Of a stretch of 31,198 bases of DNA, positions 18,090 through 26,327 are shown in pieces. Position 1 is the first letter of the stretch. The number at the start of each line of letters is the position of its first letter. The notes beneath the pieces were generated by a model. The model was given only the letters and a program-made list of their open reading frames with translations, was not told the origin of the DNA and ran no database searches. The translations under genes and the position numbers were made by a program. Location: assembly GCA_937892395.1 (NCBI GenBank), contig CALAGJ010000156.1:1-31198 (forward strand). The letters are read 5' to 3'. This DNA comes from an uncultured Parafilimonas sp. (GTDB lineage Bacteria; Bacteroidota; Bacteroidia; Chitinophagales; Chitinophagaceae).

Positions 18090-19583
18090 CTAATCTAATT
18101 TTGTAATCTTCAATACGTTTGTAGGTAGGTGCTTTTGTACCGGAGTACTGCCGGTATTGATGACAACATCGCCCTGCTTAATAAACCCTCTTTCTTTTAA
18201 AATATTTATTTGGTCTGCTATGATATCGTCTAAACTTACTTCTTCATCATAGTAGAAAGCACGCACACCCCAGCTCAAACTCAACTGGCTCACCAATGAT
18301 TTTGATTTTGTAAAAATATATAGTGGAGCTTGTGGTCTATAGCTACTAAGCATAAAAGCGGTGTAGCCACTCTGTGTCATACCTATGAGTGCATCTGCCT
18401 GTACATCTTCCGCAAGTTTACAAGCATTGTAGCAAATGGCATCACTCAAAAATGAAGGCGAGTGTGGAAGCGGTTTTAAGTCATCTTCTCTGTTGTATCT
18501 GTATTCTGTACGCTCTACTTCATAAATAATTTTTCGCATGGTTTCTACCACCAATGCTGGATGTTTTCCTGTGGCAGTTTCTCCACTTAGCATTACAGCA
18601 TCTGCACCTTCTAATACGGCATTGGCCACATCCGTTATTTCACTTCGGTTTGGTTTTACACGGTCTATCATACTCTCCATCATTTGGGTAGCTACAATTA
18701 CCGGCTTGGCTCTGTGTATGCATTTGCGAATAATATCCCGCTGTGCCATGGGTACTTTTTCTACAGGGAGTTCTACGCCTAAATCTCCCCTGGCCACCAT
18801 TACTGCATCACTTTCTAAAATGATATTGCGCAGGTCTTTTAAAGCTGAAGGCATTTCAATTTTTGCAATCACTTTAGATTGGCAACCACCTTCCTTTATT
18901 CTCCTTTTTAGGTCAATAATATCTTCAGCTTTGCGCACAAATGAAAGTGCCACCCAATCAATTTGGTGAGCCATAATAAATTCAAGATCGGCTAAATCTT
19001 TTTCTGTAAGTGGGGGAAGCGAAATTTCTGTATCGGGTAAATTGATGCCTTTTTTTGGCAAGAGAATACCGCCATAAGTTACTTCCACTTTTACATCTCC
19101 ATCCGGCTCGGTAGCTACAACAATTACTTCTAATTTTCCATCATCTATTAATATTTTATCACCCACTTTTACATCCCTATGCAAGTCTGGATAGGACACA
19201 TATATTTTCTCTTTTGTGCCTACTACTTTTTCTCTTGAAGTAAAGGTGAGTATATCTCCTCTATTGATTTCTAATAAGCCATTTTGTATTTCTCCCACTC
19301 TTAGCTTCGGCCCTTGTAAATCTGCAAGTATCGAAATGGTGTAGGGTTCTTCATCATACATCCTTTCTATATGTTGTATGATTTTTAATTTATCCTCATG
19401 TGTGCCATGTGAAAAATTTAGTCTAAACACATTTACACCTGCTTTTACGAGTTCCAATAATTTCTCATAGGTATCGCAGCTGGGGCCTACTGTGGCCACA
19501 ATTTTTGTGCGGTGACCGGTGTGGTCTAATCCCGCTTTATTGTCCATCTGTCTGTACAGATATTTATCAAGATTCGTTGACAT
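18090..19583 (-). CDS. pyk: Pyruvate kinase
   Basis: The 497-residue cytoplasmic enzyme makes pyruvate and ATP from phosphoenolpyruvate. Motifs are TKIVATVGPSCDTYEKLLELVKAGVNVFRLNFSHG (N-terminal signature), ILADLQGPKLRVGEI, VIAKIEMPSALKDL (catalytic Lys and Glu), VMVARGDLGVELPVEKVP, and MLSGETATGKHP (active-site TGE/ET). A B-domain lid (residues ~90-190) and C-terminal regulatory domain are both present. It lies 21 bases after pfkA on the same strand; pairing of pfkA and pyk in one unit puts the two committed glycolytic steps together. Confidence 0.97.
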   Translation of the reverse strand: MSTNLDKYLYRQMDNKAGLDHTGHRTKIVATVGPSCDTYEKLLELVKAGVNVFRLNFSHGTHEDKLKIIQHIERMYDEEPYTISILADLQGPKLRVGEIQNGLLEINRGDILTFTSREKVVGTKEKIYVSYPDLHRDVKVGDKILIDDGKLEVIVVATEPDGDVKVEVTYGGILLPKKGINLPDTEISLPPLTEKDLADLEFIMAHQIDWVALSFVRKAEDIIDLKRRIKEGGCQSKVIAKIEMPSALKDLRNIILESDAVMVARGDLGVELPVEKVPMAQRDIIRKCIHRAKPVIVATQMMESMIDRVKPNRSEITDVANAVLEGADAVMLSGETATGKHPALVVETMRKIIYEVERTEYRYNREDDLKPLPHSPSFLSDAICYNACKLAEDVQADALIGMTQSGYTAFMLSSYRPQAPLYIFTKSKSLVSQLSLSWGVRAFYYDEEVSLDDIIADQINILKERGFIKQGDVVINTGSTPVQKHLPTNVLKITKLD

Positions 19584-19604
19584 TTGATTTAGTTTTTTGG
19601 AATG

Positions 19605-20609
19605 TTAACTGGCAAGTATTTTTACAATCTTCATCCAATCTTCATTCATTTTTTGTTTTTTAGAAATGGTTTCGGTTATTGGGGTGTAATGCATTTTATT
19701 GTTGAGTATGCCCACCATTACATTATTCCGTCCCTCCATCAAGCTTTCTACTGCATGATATCCCATGCGGCTTGCTATAAACCTGTCCATACTACTTGGT
19801 GCCCCACCTCTCTGTATATGACCAATAATAGTAACTCGGATATCTACATTCGGAATTTGTTCTTTTATAATTTTTGAAACAATGGCAGCTCCTTTCTCTT
19901 CTGGTTTTGATGCATCCGGTGTATATCCCTCAGCCACTACAACTAAGTTTACTAATTTCTTTCTCTTTTCCTTCTCACTGAGTGATGCTATCATCTCATC
20001 TATACCAATAGTTTCCTCCGGCAATAATATATTTTCTGCACCTGTGCCAATTCCACTATACAATGCGATGTATCCAGCATGGCGGCCCATTACTTCTACA
20101 ATAAATAGGCGATCATGCGCATCCATAGTATCCCTTATCTTATCTATACATTCAATGGCTGTATTAACAGCAGTATCAAAGCCAATGGTAAAATCTGTAC
20201 CATACAAATCTTTGTCGATAGTGCCGGGCAAGCCCACACAGGCAATGCCATGCTCTTCATGCAGTTTTGCTGCACCGGTAAAGCTGCCATCCCCACCTAT
20301 TACCACTAATCCATCAATACCTCTTTTTTTTAAATTGGCCGCTGCTATACATCTTCCCTCCGGTGTAAAAAATGCTTTGCTTCTGGCCGTTTTTAAAATA
20401 GTACCACCACGTTGTATGATATTGGCTACAGAGCGTGAATCCATTGATTTAATATCGTCTTCAATCATACCACTGTAACCACGGCTTACACCAAATACCT
20501 CAATATGATGAAACAATGCTGTACGCACTACTGCTCTTATGGCGGCATTCATACCGGGTGCATCGCCCCCGGAAGTCATCACTGCAATCTTACTTATTTT
20601 TTGATCCAT
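19605..20609 (-). CDS. pfkA: 6-phosphofructokinase (ATP-dependent)
   Basis: The 334-residue cytoplasmic enzyme phosphorylates fructose 6-phosphate. Motifs include MTSGGDAPGMNAAIRAVVR (ATP loop), SRGYSGMIEDD, IGGDGSFTGA, LPGTIDKDLYGTDFTIGFDTA with the catalytic Asp and substrate loop, EVMGRHAGYIAL, and VTIIGHIQRGGAPSSMDR. Gly in the GGDGS motif favours ATP, not PPi, as donor. A TAnnTTTG promoter-like element lies about 66 bases upstream (20675-20682), and pyk follows 21 bases downstream. Confidence 0.97.
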   Translation of the reverse strand: MDQKISKIAVMTSGGDAPGMNAAIRAVVRTALFHHIEVFGVSRGYSGMIEDDIKSMDSRSVANIIQRGGTILKTARSKAFFTPEGRCIAAANLKKRGIDGLVVIGGDGSFTGAAKLHEEHGIACVGLPGTIDKDLYGTDFTIGFDTAVNTAIECIDKIRDTMDAHDRLFIVEVMGRHAGYIALYSGIGTGAENILLPEETIGIDEMIASLSEKEKRKKLVNLVVVAEGYTPDASKPEEKGAAIVSKIIKEQIPNVDIRVTIIGHIQRGGAPSSMDRFIASRMGYHAVESLMEGRNNVMVGILNNKMHYTPITETISKKQKMNEDWMKIVKILAS

Positions 20610-20674
20610 TGTTGAATATTAAAAACCTGTTTTTGATTGTATCTCAATGATTAAAATCTTCTTACAAAAAAATT

Positions 20675-20682
20675 CAAAAATA
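20675..20682 (-). promoter_or_regulatory. Candidate -7 promoter element for the pfkA-pyk unit
   Basis: The minus strand reads TATTTTTG, an exact TAnnTTTG match, in the 193-base gap between the end of queA-like and the start of pfkA. Transcription would begin near 20668, giving a leader of about 60 bases. No clear -33 TTG was found. Confidence 0.4.
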
Positions 20683-20802
20683 GTAGTTTGAACCCATCTG
20701 AAAATGATACTTTCCATTAATATACATTTACAAATGTGTGTTAGTAAAAAAATGAATGAGAACAATCGTTTGAGAATTTTGCTTTCCAAATTGGAACTAT
20801 CA

Positions 20803-22050
20803 TTAAAGATTGTTTTGCTTCCACAGTAGGCTACCATCTCCATAACTTAGAAATCTAAAATCATGTTCCAAGGCATATTCATACACCTTTTTCCAATCCG
20901 ATCCTATAAGTGCTGCTACCAATAAAAGTAATGTGGACTCCGGTTGATGAAAATTAGTTACTAATGCATCAATGATCTTGAACTGATAGCCCGGTGCTAT
21001 TATGATACTGGTAGGAATGATGAGGCGCTTTGTATGATTTGCCATACACCATTGTAGGATACAATCAAGTGCTGCTGCCTTTGAAATGCGCTGCTCCATT
21101 TGCTCATACGCATCCCATTGTTTTACGACAATATCTGATATTGCAATCGAACTTAATGCCAGTCCTTTCTTCATTAGCATATCTATTTTGCAACCTACAT
21201 GATACATCGTTTCCAAAGATCTGCATACAGTAGTGCCCACAGCTACTACCACTCCACTATGCCGCTGTATTTCACAAATAGTTTCTACAGATATATCCAT
21301 CCATTCTGCATGCATAGTATGCCCTTCCATAGTAGCTGCTTTTACTGGTTTAAATGTACCTGCACCTACATGAAGTGTAATAAAGGATGGCTTAATGCCA
21401 GCTGTTTCTAATTGCTTTAAAACAGCATTTGTAAAATGTAAACCCGCAGTAGGTGCTGCTACACTACCCGCTTTATCAGCATATACCGTTTGATAGGTAA
21501 TGCTATCTTGCTCCTCTTCATGCCTGTGTAAATAAGGTGGAAGAGGAATGATGCCGGCTGCATGAAGTAAAGCTGCAAAGTTGATATCATCATCCCAGGA
21601 AAAGGCTACCAAAAAACAATCGTCCAACATTTCTTTTTTTTCAGCAGTTAGCACCACAGCTTTATCCCCTATGAAAACTGTTTTTTCAAGTGTTCCGTTT
21701 TTCCATTTTTTTGCTCCACCTATAAGGCAGATCCAATCACAATTATTTTTTTGAAGCATTGCCTCGTCTACTGATACAGCAGCATTTGCAGGCTCCAAGC
21801 AAAAGAGTTCTATCTTCCCTCCAGAAGATTTTTCAAATAAAATACGTGCTTCTATCACTCTCGTATTATTAAACACCATTAGAGAGCCTGCTGGTATAGC
21901 GGTAGCAATATTTTTATATTGATTTTCTGATATGGTTCCATCATAAATGAGCAACCTGCTTTCAGCTCTTTCCAACAAAGGATATCGTGCAATTTTTTCC
22001 TCTGAAAGTATATAGGTATAGTCTTTAATACTGATATGGCGGGGGTGCAT
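20803..22050 (-). CDS. S-adenosylmethionine:tRNA ribosyltransferase-isomerase-like protein (QueA family)
   Basis: The 415-residue protein keeps the QueA framework: YPLLERAESRLLIYDG, MVFNNTRVIEARILFEKSSGGKIELF, SVAAPTAGLHFT, TLHVGAGTFKPV, and TNFHQPESTLLLLVAALIG ... FLSYGDGSLL. QueA transfers the ribosyl part of SAM to 7-deazaguanine in tRNA on the way to queuosine. It is about 60 residues longer than canonical QueA (about 340-355), with the extra length mainly between residues 85 and 200 (a segment around IGGAKKWKNGTLEKTV). It resembles a longer QueA-like paralogue I associate with Bacteroidota, so the symbol is withheld. It lies 30 bases after corA on the same strand. Its 3' end also spans a spurious 74-codon frame. 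Confidence 0.85.
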   Translation of the reverse strand: MHPRHISIKDYTYILSEEKIARYPLLERAESRLLIYDGTISENQYKNIATAIPAGSLMVFNNTRVIEARILFEKSSGGKIELFCLEPANAAVSVDEAMLQKNNCDWICLIGGAKKWKNGTLEKTVFIGDKAVVLTAEKKEMLDDCFLVAFSWDDDINFAALLHAAGIIPLPPYLHRHEEEQDSITYQTVYADKAGSVAAPTAGLHFTNAVLKQLETAGIKPSFITLHVGAGTFKPVKAATMEGHTMHAEWMDISVETICEIQRHSGVVVAVGTTVCRSLETMYHVGCKIDMLMKKGLALSSIAISDIVVKQWDAYEQMEQRISKAAALDCILQWCMANHTKRLIIPTSIIIAPGYQFKIIDALVTNFHQPESTLLLLVAALIGSDWKKVYEYALEHDFRFLSYGDGSLLWKQNNL

Positions 22051-22080
22051 AAGTTAAAATATTATAAGGGAAAAATGTTT

Positions 22081-23172
22081 CTAAAACCAACCTCTTTTTC
22101 TAAATATTATTACCATGATTAAAGTAATGGCCAACATGATGCCCACAGCCAAATAAAAACCCTGTGCCTGATGACTAAGCGGTATAACCTGAAAGTTCAT
22201 ACCAAACACACCACCTATTACAGTAGCAGGTGCCAGAAGGCTGGTTACAATAGCCATTACCTTCATTACTTCATTCATTTTAAGGTTTACTTTATTGATG
22301 TATAAGTCCTGTAGGGTCATCATCATATCCCTGTAGTTTTCTACTAAGTCATTTGCTTGCACAATATGGTCATATATATCTTTAAAATATTTTGTAGTGC
22401 GCTCCTCCAATAAATCACTGTCACTCCTTATAAAACCATTGATGAGCTCCCTCACGGGTGCAATATTTCTTTTTAATACAATCAATTCCTTTCGCAGATT
22501 GCTGATTTGAGCCAGACTACGCGTATTGCCATACCTTATAATTTCTTCTTCAAGCACTTCTATTCTTTCACCCAATTTTTCAAGTACCAAGTAATAATGA
22601 TCGACAATAGCATCCAGCAGTGCATAGCATAAATAGTCCGCCTTACCAGTGCGCAACTTACTGCCCGGCACATGCAGTTTATCCCTCAGCACATTAAATA
22701 CATCTCTTAGAGGATCTTCTTGAAAGCTTACTACATAAGTCTTTCCGAGAATTATACTCACCTGTTCAAATTCTACAGCATCTTCCTTTTCATTAAAATA
22801 AAGCATATTCAGCAGACAGAATAAATGGTTTTCCATTTCATCCATTTTGGGTCGTTGATTTATACTCAGTATATCCTCTGCTACCAGTGCATGAATGTCA
22901 AAAAGGCTGCATACATAGTCAACATCTATTTTTCTAACACCGTCAATATTTATCCAGGTTGTATTTCCATTGTTTTTAAATGCTAAGCAGTCTTCCAGCT
23001 TATCAAATACCCTTGTTTGCAGTGTGTCTTTATTAAAATCAAATACGTTTACTACAATATGCTCCGGTGCAGCACGTGCCCCTTCTCGGGTAGGGTTTAC
23101 TCTAAATATTTCTCTGGTTCTTTTTGTTTTAAAAATACCGGTTATTAGTTTCAAGTATTTAGTAGTAGTCAT
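22081..23172 (-). CDS. corA: Magnesium/cobalt transporter CorA
   Basis: The 363-residue protein has the large N-terminal cytoplasmic domain with long helices (ADYLCYALLDAIVDHYYLVLEKLGERIEVLEEEI) and two C-terminal membrane segments (about residues 300-323 and 336-356). The selectivity motif GMN lies at residues 324-326 (GVFGMNF), with the normal Lys-rich C-terminus RKRG. It imports Mg2+ at the inner membrane as a pentamer. The frame extends to 23289, but that extension overlaps the dispersed repeats and has no CorA character, so ATG 23172 is used. Only 30 bases separate it from queA-like, suggesting co-transcription. Confidence 0.93.
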   Translation of the reverse strand: MTTTKYLKLITGIFKTKRTREIFRVNPTREGARAAPEHIVVNVFDFNKDTLQTRVFDKLEDCLAFKNNGNTTWINIDGVRKIDVDYVCSLFDIHALVAEDILSINQRPKMDEMENHLFCLLNMLYFNEKEDAVEFEQVSIILGKTYVVSFQEDPLRDVFNVLRDKLHVPGSKLRTGKADYLCYALLDAIVDHYYLVLEKLGERIEVLEEEIIRYGNTRSLAQISNLRKELIVLKRNIAPVRELINGFIRSDSDLLEERTTKYFKDIYDHIVQANDLVENYRDMMMTLQDLYINKVNLKMNEVMKVMAIVTSLLAPATVIGGVFGMNFQVIPLSHQAQGFYLAVGIMLAITLIMVIIFRKRGWF

Positions 23173-23233
23173 AAGTGATACAGGAAAATTTTGTAGCAGC
23201 AAATGTAATGATTTCAAGAGCCGATTTTTTCGC

Positions 23234-23252
23234 TTCCGAAGTAAATTCGGAA
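23234..23252. repeat. Perfect 7-bp hairpin upstream of corA
   Basis: TTCCGAA, a 5-base loop, and TTCGGAA form a perfect inverted repeat 62 bases before the corA start. It directly precedes the dispersed repeat copies. It has no T-tract on either strand in terminator position, so it may be part of the repeat element or an operator. Confidence 0.55.
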
Positions 23253-23258
23253 TAGGCT

Positions 23259-23308
23259 CTTCGGGCAATGCCCACGCACAGCCCATCATTGCGAGTGAAA
23301 CGAAACGA
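23259..23308. repeat. Dispersed intergenic repeat, copy A
   Basis: The core reads TTCGGGCAATG, then ACGCACAGCCC, then ATCATTGCGAGTGAAACGAA. It shares its right part with copy C (23441-23474) almost exactly and its left part with copy B (23343-23392). The ATTGCGAG...CGAAGCAA wording is like the family of short dispersed intergenic repeats known from many bacterial genomes. Its spurious translation contains RNDG-like strings. Confidence 0.7.
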
Positions 23309-23342
23309 ACTATCGTTTAAGGTTTGATTTTTATTTTTTTCG

Positions 23343-23392
23343 CCCTTCGGGCAATGATTACGCACTAATAATTACGAGTGAAGCGATGCAAA
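23343..23392. repeat. Dispersed intergenic repeat, copy B (degenerate)
   Basis: It starts with GCCCTTCGGGC, a small hairpin, then AATGATTACGCAC, then AATTACGAGTGAAGCGATGCAA. Relative to copy A it has diverged mostly in the middle and right part. Neighbouring ATTATTGCAATCATT extends the similarity. Confidence 0.6.
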
Positions 23393-23440
23393 AAATTATT
23401 GCAATCATTTAATCAGATAAATCAGCGGTTCAGACAATTA

Positions 23441-23474
23441 CACACAGCCCATCATTGCGAGTGAAACGAAGCAA
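23441..23474. repeat. Dispersed intergenic repeat, copy C
   Basis: The segment CAGCCCATCATTGCGAGTGA followed by AACGAAGCAA matches copy A over at least 26 bases. The left TTCGGGC part is missing. Confidence 0.65.
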
Positions 23475-23696
23475 AAAAACTAGAATACACTCTTCTAAAT
23501 GTACACAATCCAGTGGTGATCATAAATAAAAAAATTGACTACCCCATCCCTTCAGTAATTTTCTTATTGACTTTTCCCAAACTTATGTTAATTCATGTGG
23601 CCATAAACCATAGATCGATCAATGAAGACCATCATGCTACGAAGCACAAACCCTCTTAAGGAGCGGAGCGGGCCGCAGTGAGGCGATATATAAAAA
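23475..23696. other. Gap between repeats and terminator, with a GC-rich patch
   Basis: No gene is visible. The stretch GGAGCGGAGCGGGCCGCAGTG (23660-23680, near AGGCG) is far richer in G and C than its surroundings, like a fragment of a dispersed element. The rest is plain AT-rich intergenic sequence. Confidence 0.4.
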
Positions 23697-23721
23697 AAGT
23701 CTCGTTATAAAAACGAGACTT
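23697..23721 (-). terminator. Rho-independent terminator after the tandem microprotein genes
   Basis: A perfect 10-bp stem (AAGTCTCGTT / AACGAGACTT) with a 5-base loop is followed on the minus strand by TTTTTTTA. It lies 30 bases after the stop of the second microgene, so it ends a minus-strand transcript that has no other gene candidate here. The T-tract is on the correct side only for the minus strand. Confidence 0.9.
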
Positions 23722-23750
23722 CACAAAACCAACTTGCACCTGAGAAATTT

Positions 23751-23837
23751 TTATGCAGCATGCACCAAAATAGTATTGTTCTGCTTCACAGATAAGACAG
23801 CGAGTCTTACTAATGTGCTTACAAATTTTCCTTTCAT
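23751..23837 (-). CDS. 28-residue microprotein, tandem copy 2
   Basis: This short frame starts with ATG 23837 and ends in TAA. It begins MKGKFVSTLVRLAVLSVKQ and ends in HAA. It shares 16 of 28 positions with copy 1, including residues 1-6, T8, R11, A13, L15, S16, K18, Q19, T22, A27 and A28; most of the other differences are conservative (I/V, L/I, T/S). Equal length and substitution of similar residues argue for protein-level selection. The peptide is basic at the start, with a hydrophobic middle that could form an amphipathic helix. An A-rich AATTTAAAGAA precedes the ATG, as in Bacteroidota leaders. A strong terminator lies 30 bases downstream. I do not recognise the family; a small membrane-binding peptide, regulator or toxin-like peptide are possible. 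Confidence 0.7.
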   Translation of the reverse strand: MKGKFVSTLVRLAVLSVKQNNTILVHAA

Positions 23838-23903
23838 TTCTTTAAATTTTTCTTTGTTACTAAAATTCTTCTAATCAATTTTTTACACGTTTCTGCTCAA
23901 TGT

Positions 23904-23990
23904 TTAAGCAGCTTGTATGCTCAGGGTTTGCTTTTGCTTTATTGATAAAGCGGCAATCCTGATAGCAGTGGTTACAAATTTTCCTTTCAT
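23904..23990 (-). CDS. 28-residue microprotein, tandem copy 1
   Basis: This frame starts with ATG 23990, begins MKGKFVTTAIRIAALSIKQ, ends in QAA and stops at TAA. It is the upstream one of a tandem pair; the first 19 bases of both genes are the same (ATGAAAGGAAAATTTGTAA). The gap between the pair is 66 bases. It lies 91 bases after the pspC stop, behind a terminator-like hairpin. Both peptides lack a long hydrophobic run or Cys, so a full transmembrane span is doubtful and surface helix binding is more likely. Function unknown. Confidence 0.7.
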   Translation of the reverse strand: MKGKFVTTAIRIAALSIKQKQTLSIQAA

Positions 23991-24030
23991 TGTTCTATAA
24001 TTAAATTTTTAAAATTGCTTTGCTTTTATA

Positions 24031-24062
24031 AGAACCCCATCCTGTTGCCAGAACAGGGTTCT
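24031..24062 (-). terminator. Possible leaky terminator or processing hairpin after pspC
   Basis: AGAACC pairs with GGTTCT, and CTGTT pairs with AACAG, with a one-sided bulge of five bases. It begins 19 bases after the pspC stop. The minus-strand sequence after it is TTATAAAAG, a weak T-tract, so termination may be partial and some transcripts could continue into the microgenes. Confidence 0.5.
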
Positions 24063-24081
24063 ATTCCCAACCTAACCATCT

Positions 24082-26325
24082 TTAGATACTAAATCTTCTG
24101 GCTATTTCAGAGATTTGTATGGTAGTTTCTTTTTTGATATTGATACGAGTAGGTACCAAGTCTTTTTTGATGTCTTTTAATTTTAATGAAGCCGGCTTAT
24201 ACTGGTATCCGCTATCTGATGAATTTTTGTTTTCATACCTGCGGAGCAATTCTTCCAGTCTTTTTTGTTCATCTTTCAATTCTTGAAGTTTCTCTTTCTT
24301 TTCTGATTCATTTTGCTCTAGTTCTTCTTCAATTTTTCTATTGATCTTTTCTAATTCAGCTTTTGCTTCATCTATGGTTATGTTGATGTCCACATCTATA
24401 TCATCATCATTATCCCACTTTAATTTGAATGCTTCCTTTTCATTAGCAGGCTTTAATCCATCAGTTGTCATTATGTATTCAACACCTCTTTCATAATCAT
24501 AAGCATCTCTATCTTCTCTCCAAAACCAATCATTGTTATCTCCTACAAATTCAAAGTTTCCATTTACAAAAGCATCTTCATCTATATAAATTCTTTTGCC
24601 TACTGGTACAGCTATCGTTATGATAACTGACTGGTTTCTAAATTTATTCTGCTTATTGATGGCTATGCCTCTGTCAAGCAGCAGTGCAGTGTCCTGTTGT
24701 ATAATATCGAATTTGAACTTATCTGCTATACTGTTTGCAGCTGCTGTACTTGGACCATTGCAGAGTTTTACCATTTTAACCTGAAAACTATCTGTTAAAG
24801 ATTTTACAATACGCATTCTAATGTTTGGAACATAAACTGTATCACCATCTATGGTTTCAAATGGTTCAATATGCAGCCAGTTATTGTTGCTGTAATATTC
24901 ATAAGTACCATTTGTTTTTATTTCAAGTTTACTTACACCAGGGTTTGCTATTGCTACTGATTGCTCTTTAGCATTGTTATGACCTTTAAACTCATTTACC
25001 ATTGAAGTAATAAGTCCAATAAGACTAAACCAACCTGCTATCCAAAGTGCAATAAAAGTGAAAGTTATTATACTACTGTTTGATTTTGCTTTAGTCAATC
25101 TTCTGATTACCCATACGATGATTCCAATAACCGGCACCCAAACAAAGAATATAAGTGTACCCCATGCAAATACGCTTTGCCAGCCTTCATTGAGTAAAAA
25201 TTCTTTAAAAGGTATAAGGCTTGTACCTGCCACACCAAGACCAAACAAAGCACTAAGTACAGATATGAGTACAACAGCAAGAATGAAATACGATATAATT
25301 TTGAAAAACATGGCTATGATATCACCAATAGTACTTCCGCTGCGTCTGGCTACTCCAGATACATCGCCACCTATTTGTTTGCCTTTTTCAGTCAAAGTTT
25401 GCCCCATTTCGGCACTCACCTTACCTACACGCTGTCCTACTCCTTTCATTTCCTCAGAAATGGAATTGCGAATATTGTTTAAATCAACTTTTTCACCTTT
25501 CATTTCTAATTTATCAGAAGTGCTTACTGCCTCTGGCAATACAAGCCATAAAATGATATAGATAAAAGTAGAACCGGGACTAAAAGTTAAGGATGCCAAG
25601 TGCGGAAATGACCAAGGACCAAAGTCATTCCATCTAAAAGCAAAGGATAAAAATGGTATCAAAAATAGAATTCTTGGTATCCATACATTCACTCCGAAAT
25701 AATAGGCTAAACCACTGCATACACCACCTAAATACTTGTTTTCTGTATCCCTTAGCAACCTTTTGCGTGGTGAGCCTATTTGCTGTGTGGCTGTGCTTGG
25801 CACGGCCAACCATATAATAATATATGCAAGGAATCCGATACCTGCACCAAAAAATGCTGCTAAAAATATGATACGAATAATAGTAGGATCAACATTAAAA
25901 TAATTTGCTACACCACTACATACACCACCAATTACTTTATTATTTTCATCTCTAAATAACTTGCGAGTGCCACCAGTATTAGATGTTGATGAACTATGAC
26001 TTTGCTTACTGTTATTGCCTCCATCAGTCTGATCTGATAAAGTGTTTTGAACTTTGGCTTCCTCATCTTCAAAATCTTCCGGTCTGCCAATGCTTGCTAT
26101 TACTGCATTTACATTATCATCAGTAATACATGTGCTGCCTTTTTTTAATACCTCGCTAAATAATTCGGCAATACGGCTTTCTATATCATTGATGATTTCG
26201 TCTTTGCCTTCTTCATTTGAAAAAAAGCGGCGAAGGCTGTCAATATATTGTTGTAATGACATATAGGCATCCTCTTCTATGGGTGTAACCCTGCCTTGAA
26301 AGTTTATGTTTATTACCTTTTTCAT
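24082..26325 (-). CDS. Two-domain PspC membrane protein with C-terminal coiled coil
   Basis: The 747-residue protein starts with a ~90-residue helical region (MKKVININFQGRVTPIEEDAY ...), then two PspC domains: RKLFRDENNKVIGGVCSGVA (about 117-175) and RKRLLRDTENKYLGGVCSGLA (about 183-265), each with a membrane helix. More membrane helices follow (about 335-440), then a soluble beta-rich domain (about 455-640) and a charged coiled coil (EELEQNESEKKEKLQELKDEQKRLEELLRRYE) near the C-terminus. PspC proteins sense or damp membrane stress. It starts 2 bases after the padR stop, so the two form an operon, likely repressed by PadR. Its C-terminal part might interact with partner envelope proteins. Confidence 0.88.
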   Translation of the reverse strand: MKKVININFQGRVTPIEEDAYMSLQQYIDSLRRFFSNEEGKDEIINDIESRIAELFSEVLKKGSTCITDDNVNAVIASIGRPEDFEDEEAKVQNTLSDQTDGGNNSKQSHSSSTSNTGGTRKLFRDENNKVIGGVCSGVANYFNVDPTIIRIIFLAAFFGAGIGFLAYIIIWLAVPSTATQQIGSPRKRLLRDTENKYLGGVCSGLAYYFGVNVWIPRILFLIPFLSFAFRWNDFGPWSFPHLASLTFSPGSTFIYIILWLVLPEAVSTSDKLEMKGEKVDLNNIRNSISEEMKGVGQRVGKVSAEMGQTLTEKGKQIGGDVSGVARRSGSTIGDIIAMFFKIISYFILAVVLISVLSALFGLGVAGTSLIPFKEFLLNEGWQSVFAWGTLIFFVWVPVIGIIVWVIRRLTKAKSNSSIITFTFIALWIAGWFSLIGLITSMVNEFKGHNNAKEQSVAIANPGVSKLEIKTNGTYEYYSNNNWLHIEPFETIDGDTVYVPNIRMRIVKSLTDSFQVKMVKLCNGPSTAAANSIADKFKFDIIQQDTALLLDRGIAINKQNKFRNQSVIITIAVPVGKRIYIDEDAFVNGNFEFVGDNNDWFWREDRDAYDYERGVEYIMTTDGLKPANEKEAFKLKWDNDDDIDVDINITIDEAKAELEKINRKIEEELEQNESEKKEKLQELKDEQKRLEELLRRYENKNSSDSGYQYKPASLKLKDIKKDLVPTRINIKKETTIQISEIARRFSI

Positions 26326-26327
26326 CT

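Noticed and set aside
19882..20478. Plus-strand 198-codon frame over pfkA
   Set aside because: Antisense shadow of pfkA; Ser/Pro/Ile-rich composition typical of antisense frames.
20619..20843. Minus-strand 74-codon frame between pfkA and queA-like
   Set aside because: Overlaps the queA-like 3' end out of frame and covers the pfkA promoter; no motif.
23159..23365. Minus-strand 68-codon frame containing RNDG-like strings near corA
   Set aside because: It is the chance translation of the dispersed repeats and overlaps the start of corA.
25058..25561. Plus-strand 167-codon frame over pspC
   Set aside because: Antisense shadow of pspC with no recognisable domain.
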